A stretch of DNA of 64,000 bases, from assembly GCA_913046365.1 (NCBI GenBank), contig CAJWRM010000001.1:154860-218859 (forward strand), written 5' to 3'. Below, in pieces: positions 63,350 to 64,000 of the stretch. Below the pieces are notes generated by a model, which saw only the letters and a program-made list of their open reading frames with translations, was not told the DNA's origin and did no database searches. Position 1 is the first letter of the stretch. Each line of letters opens with the position of its first letter. A program made the translations under genes and the position numbers. This DNA is from an uncultured Flavobacteriales bacterium (GTDB taxonomy: Bacteria; Bacteroidota; Bacteroidia; Flavobacteriales_D; Crocinitomicaceae).

Positions 63350-64000
63350 TCCTTATAGCGATTTAAGCCCATTAGCTTTAAGATAATCCAAGGAAGTGAT
63401 TTACCAGGTTTTCTGTTTTTCAAGTGGATATACCAACCGAACTTTTTAAGAATGGGCACCTTATGTGTTTCAACAAATTCAATCAGCGTACCATCAGGAT
63501 CCTCAACATATGAAAACCTTCCTCCCGCTTCACCCATATCAAAAGTATCAGAGCTATCAACAGTAAAAGGGAATCCTTTTTCTTCGCATTCTTGCTTCAA
63601 AACATCCATTCCCTGGACATCAAAACACAAATGAATAAAACCCCAATCACCCCAAAATCTATTTTCAAATATTTTTCGACAATCCTTTCGCTCAAGGGAT
63701 TGCACCAATTCAATTGTAGAATCACCTAAAAGAGGTGCAAACGGACCGGTTCTTTTACTGCTGTGCTTGAGCAGAACACGTCTAAACTTACCCGAACCTG
63801 AGGGAAAAAAATTGAGGTCTTCAAAATGCCCTGTCTCATCATATACAACCTCGTCATAATTCAATATATCTTGATACAAATGCATGGATTTATCAATATT
63901 GGAAACACCTATAATAGAACCATAAACGCCACCACAATGGGAAGGATGATTTGTTTTTGAGAACCAATCGGAGGATTCAATAACCTCAAAAATATTTCCG
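63346..64000 (-). CDS. VOC-family protein (glyoxalase/dioxygenase fold), 5' partial
   Basis: The track stops at an internal ATG (63885), but the frame is open to the window edge. Upstream codons read GGVYGSIIGVSNIDKSMHLYQ, a typical start of a second VOC module, so the gene continues beyond 64000. The visible part has a betaalphabetabetabeta unit with a metal-ligand Glu in EDPDGTLIEFVE and a His in FIHLCFDVQ. The total may hold two VOC modules. Its substrate is unknown. Its stop overlaps the hydrolase stop by four bases. Confidence 0.82.
   Translation of the reverse strand, partial: GNIFEVIESSDWFSKTNHPSHCGGVYGSIIGVSNIDKSMHLYQDILNYDEVVYDETGHFEDLNFFPSGSGKFRRVLLKHSSKRTGPFAPLLGDSTIELVQSLERKDCRKIFENRFWGDWGFIHLCFDVQGMDVLKQECEEKGFPFTVDSSDTFDMGEAGGRFSYVEDPDGTLIEFVETHKVPILKKFGWYIHLKNRKPGKSLPWIILKLMGLNRYKD

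Noticed and set aside
1-64000. CRISPR array, restriction-modification, toxin-antitoxin or phage genes
   Set aside because: I found no regularly spaced repeats and no nuclease, methyltransferase, toxin or structural phage protein.

Overview
The window is a chromosomal segment of a Bacteroidota bacterium, most likely a marine or aquatic Flavobacteriia (Flavobacteriales; the gene mix resembles Crocinitomicaceae or Cryomorphaceae, but the exact family is an inference). The evidence is the set of type IX secretion (T9SS) sorting tails of both type A and type B, the bacillithiol gene bshA, a MeaB GTPase, Bacteroidota-type promoters (TTG, about 18-19 bases, TAnnTTTG), and low-GC sequence. Both ends cut through genes: a propeller protein on the left and a VOC-family protein on the right.

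Layout. 1-5 kb: T9SS propeller protein, then a minus-strand set (outer-membrane-like protein, bshA, meaB), then folD overlapping a small S4 RNA-binding gene. 5-18 kb: a membrane protein, an M42 aminopeptidase, a 1351-residue T9SS type B adhesin-like protein, a nitronate monooxygenase with a pair of M16 peptidases, and a second large T9SS type B protein. 18-34 kb is a housekeeping core: GT9 glycosyltransferase, sucC, a biotin carboxylase, a TamB-like translocation module, tsaD divergent from it, a DsbD-type redox pair, topB, a lipoprotein and argS, closing with a tRNA-Ala(GGC). MeaB, biotin carboxylase and SucC are all compatible with a propionyl-CoA to succinyl-CoA route, though the mutase and carboxyltransferase are not in the window.

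34.5-41.9 kb is the accessory region and the most interesting part. Directly after the tRNA lie a 29-bp near-perfect inverted repeat and an AT-rich fatty acid hydroxylase/sterol desaturase gene. Opposite these runs a tightly packed five-gene minus-strand operon: two paralogous B12-binding radical SAM enzymes, a double-GNAT protein, a second GNAT-like protein and a GH3-type acyl-amido synthetase. I do not recognise this combination as a described pathway. It looks like a biosynthetic cassette that alkylates or methylates an unactivated carbon skeleton and then N-acylates or amidates it. An orphan C-terminal gene remnant sits just outside it.

41.9-49.4 kb is a run of exported proteins: a HExxH metalloprotease-like protein, an alpha/beta hydrolase, a PKD protein, a CotH-kinase protein and an arylsulfotransferase-like protein, the last four with T9SS type A tails. 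It includes a roughly 600-base gap with repeats and possible decayed coding sequence. 49.4-64 kb returns to core functions: arginase, a GLPGLI-like secreted protein, the FtsK translocase (preceded by an operator-like palindrome), a DUF6884 / M14 peptidase / ABC exporter set, rpmH (missed by the ORF track) with duplicated terminators, pckA, a TonB-like protein, and a serine hydrolase that looks like a glycosidase-lactamase fusion that has lost its glycosidase half.
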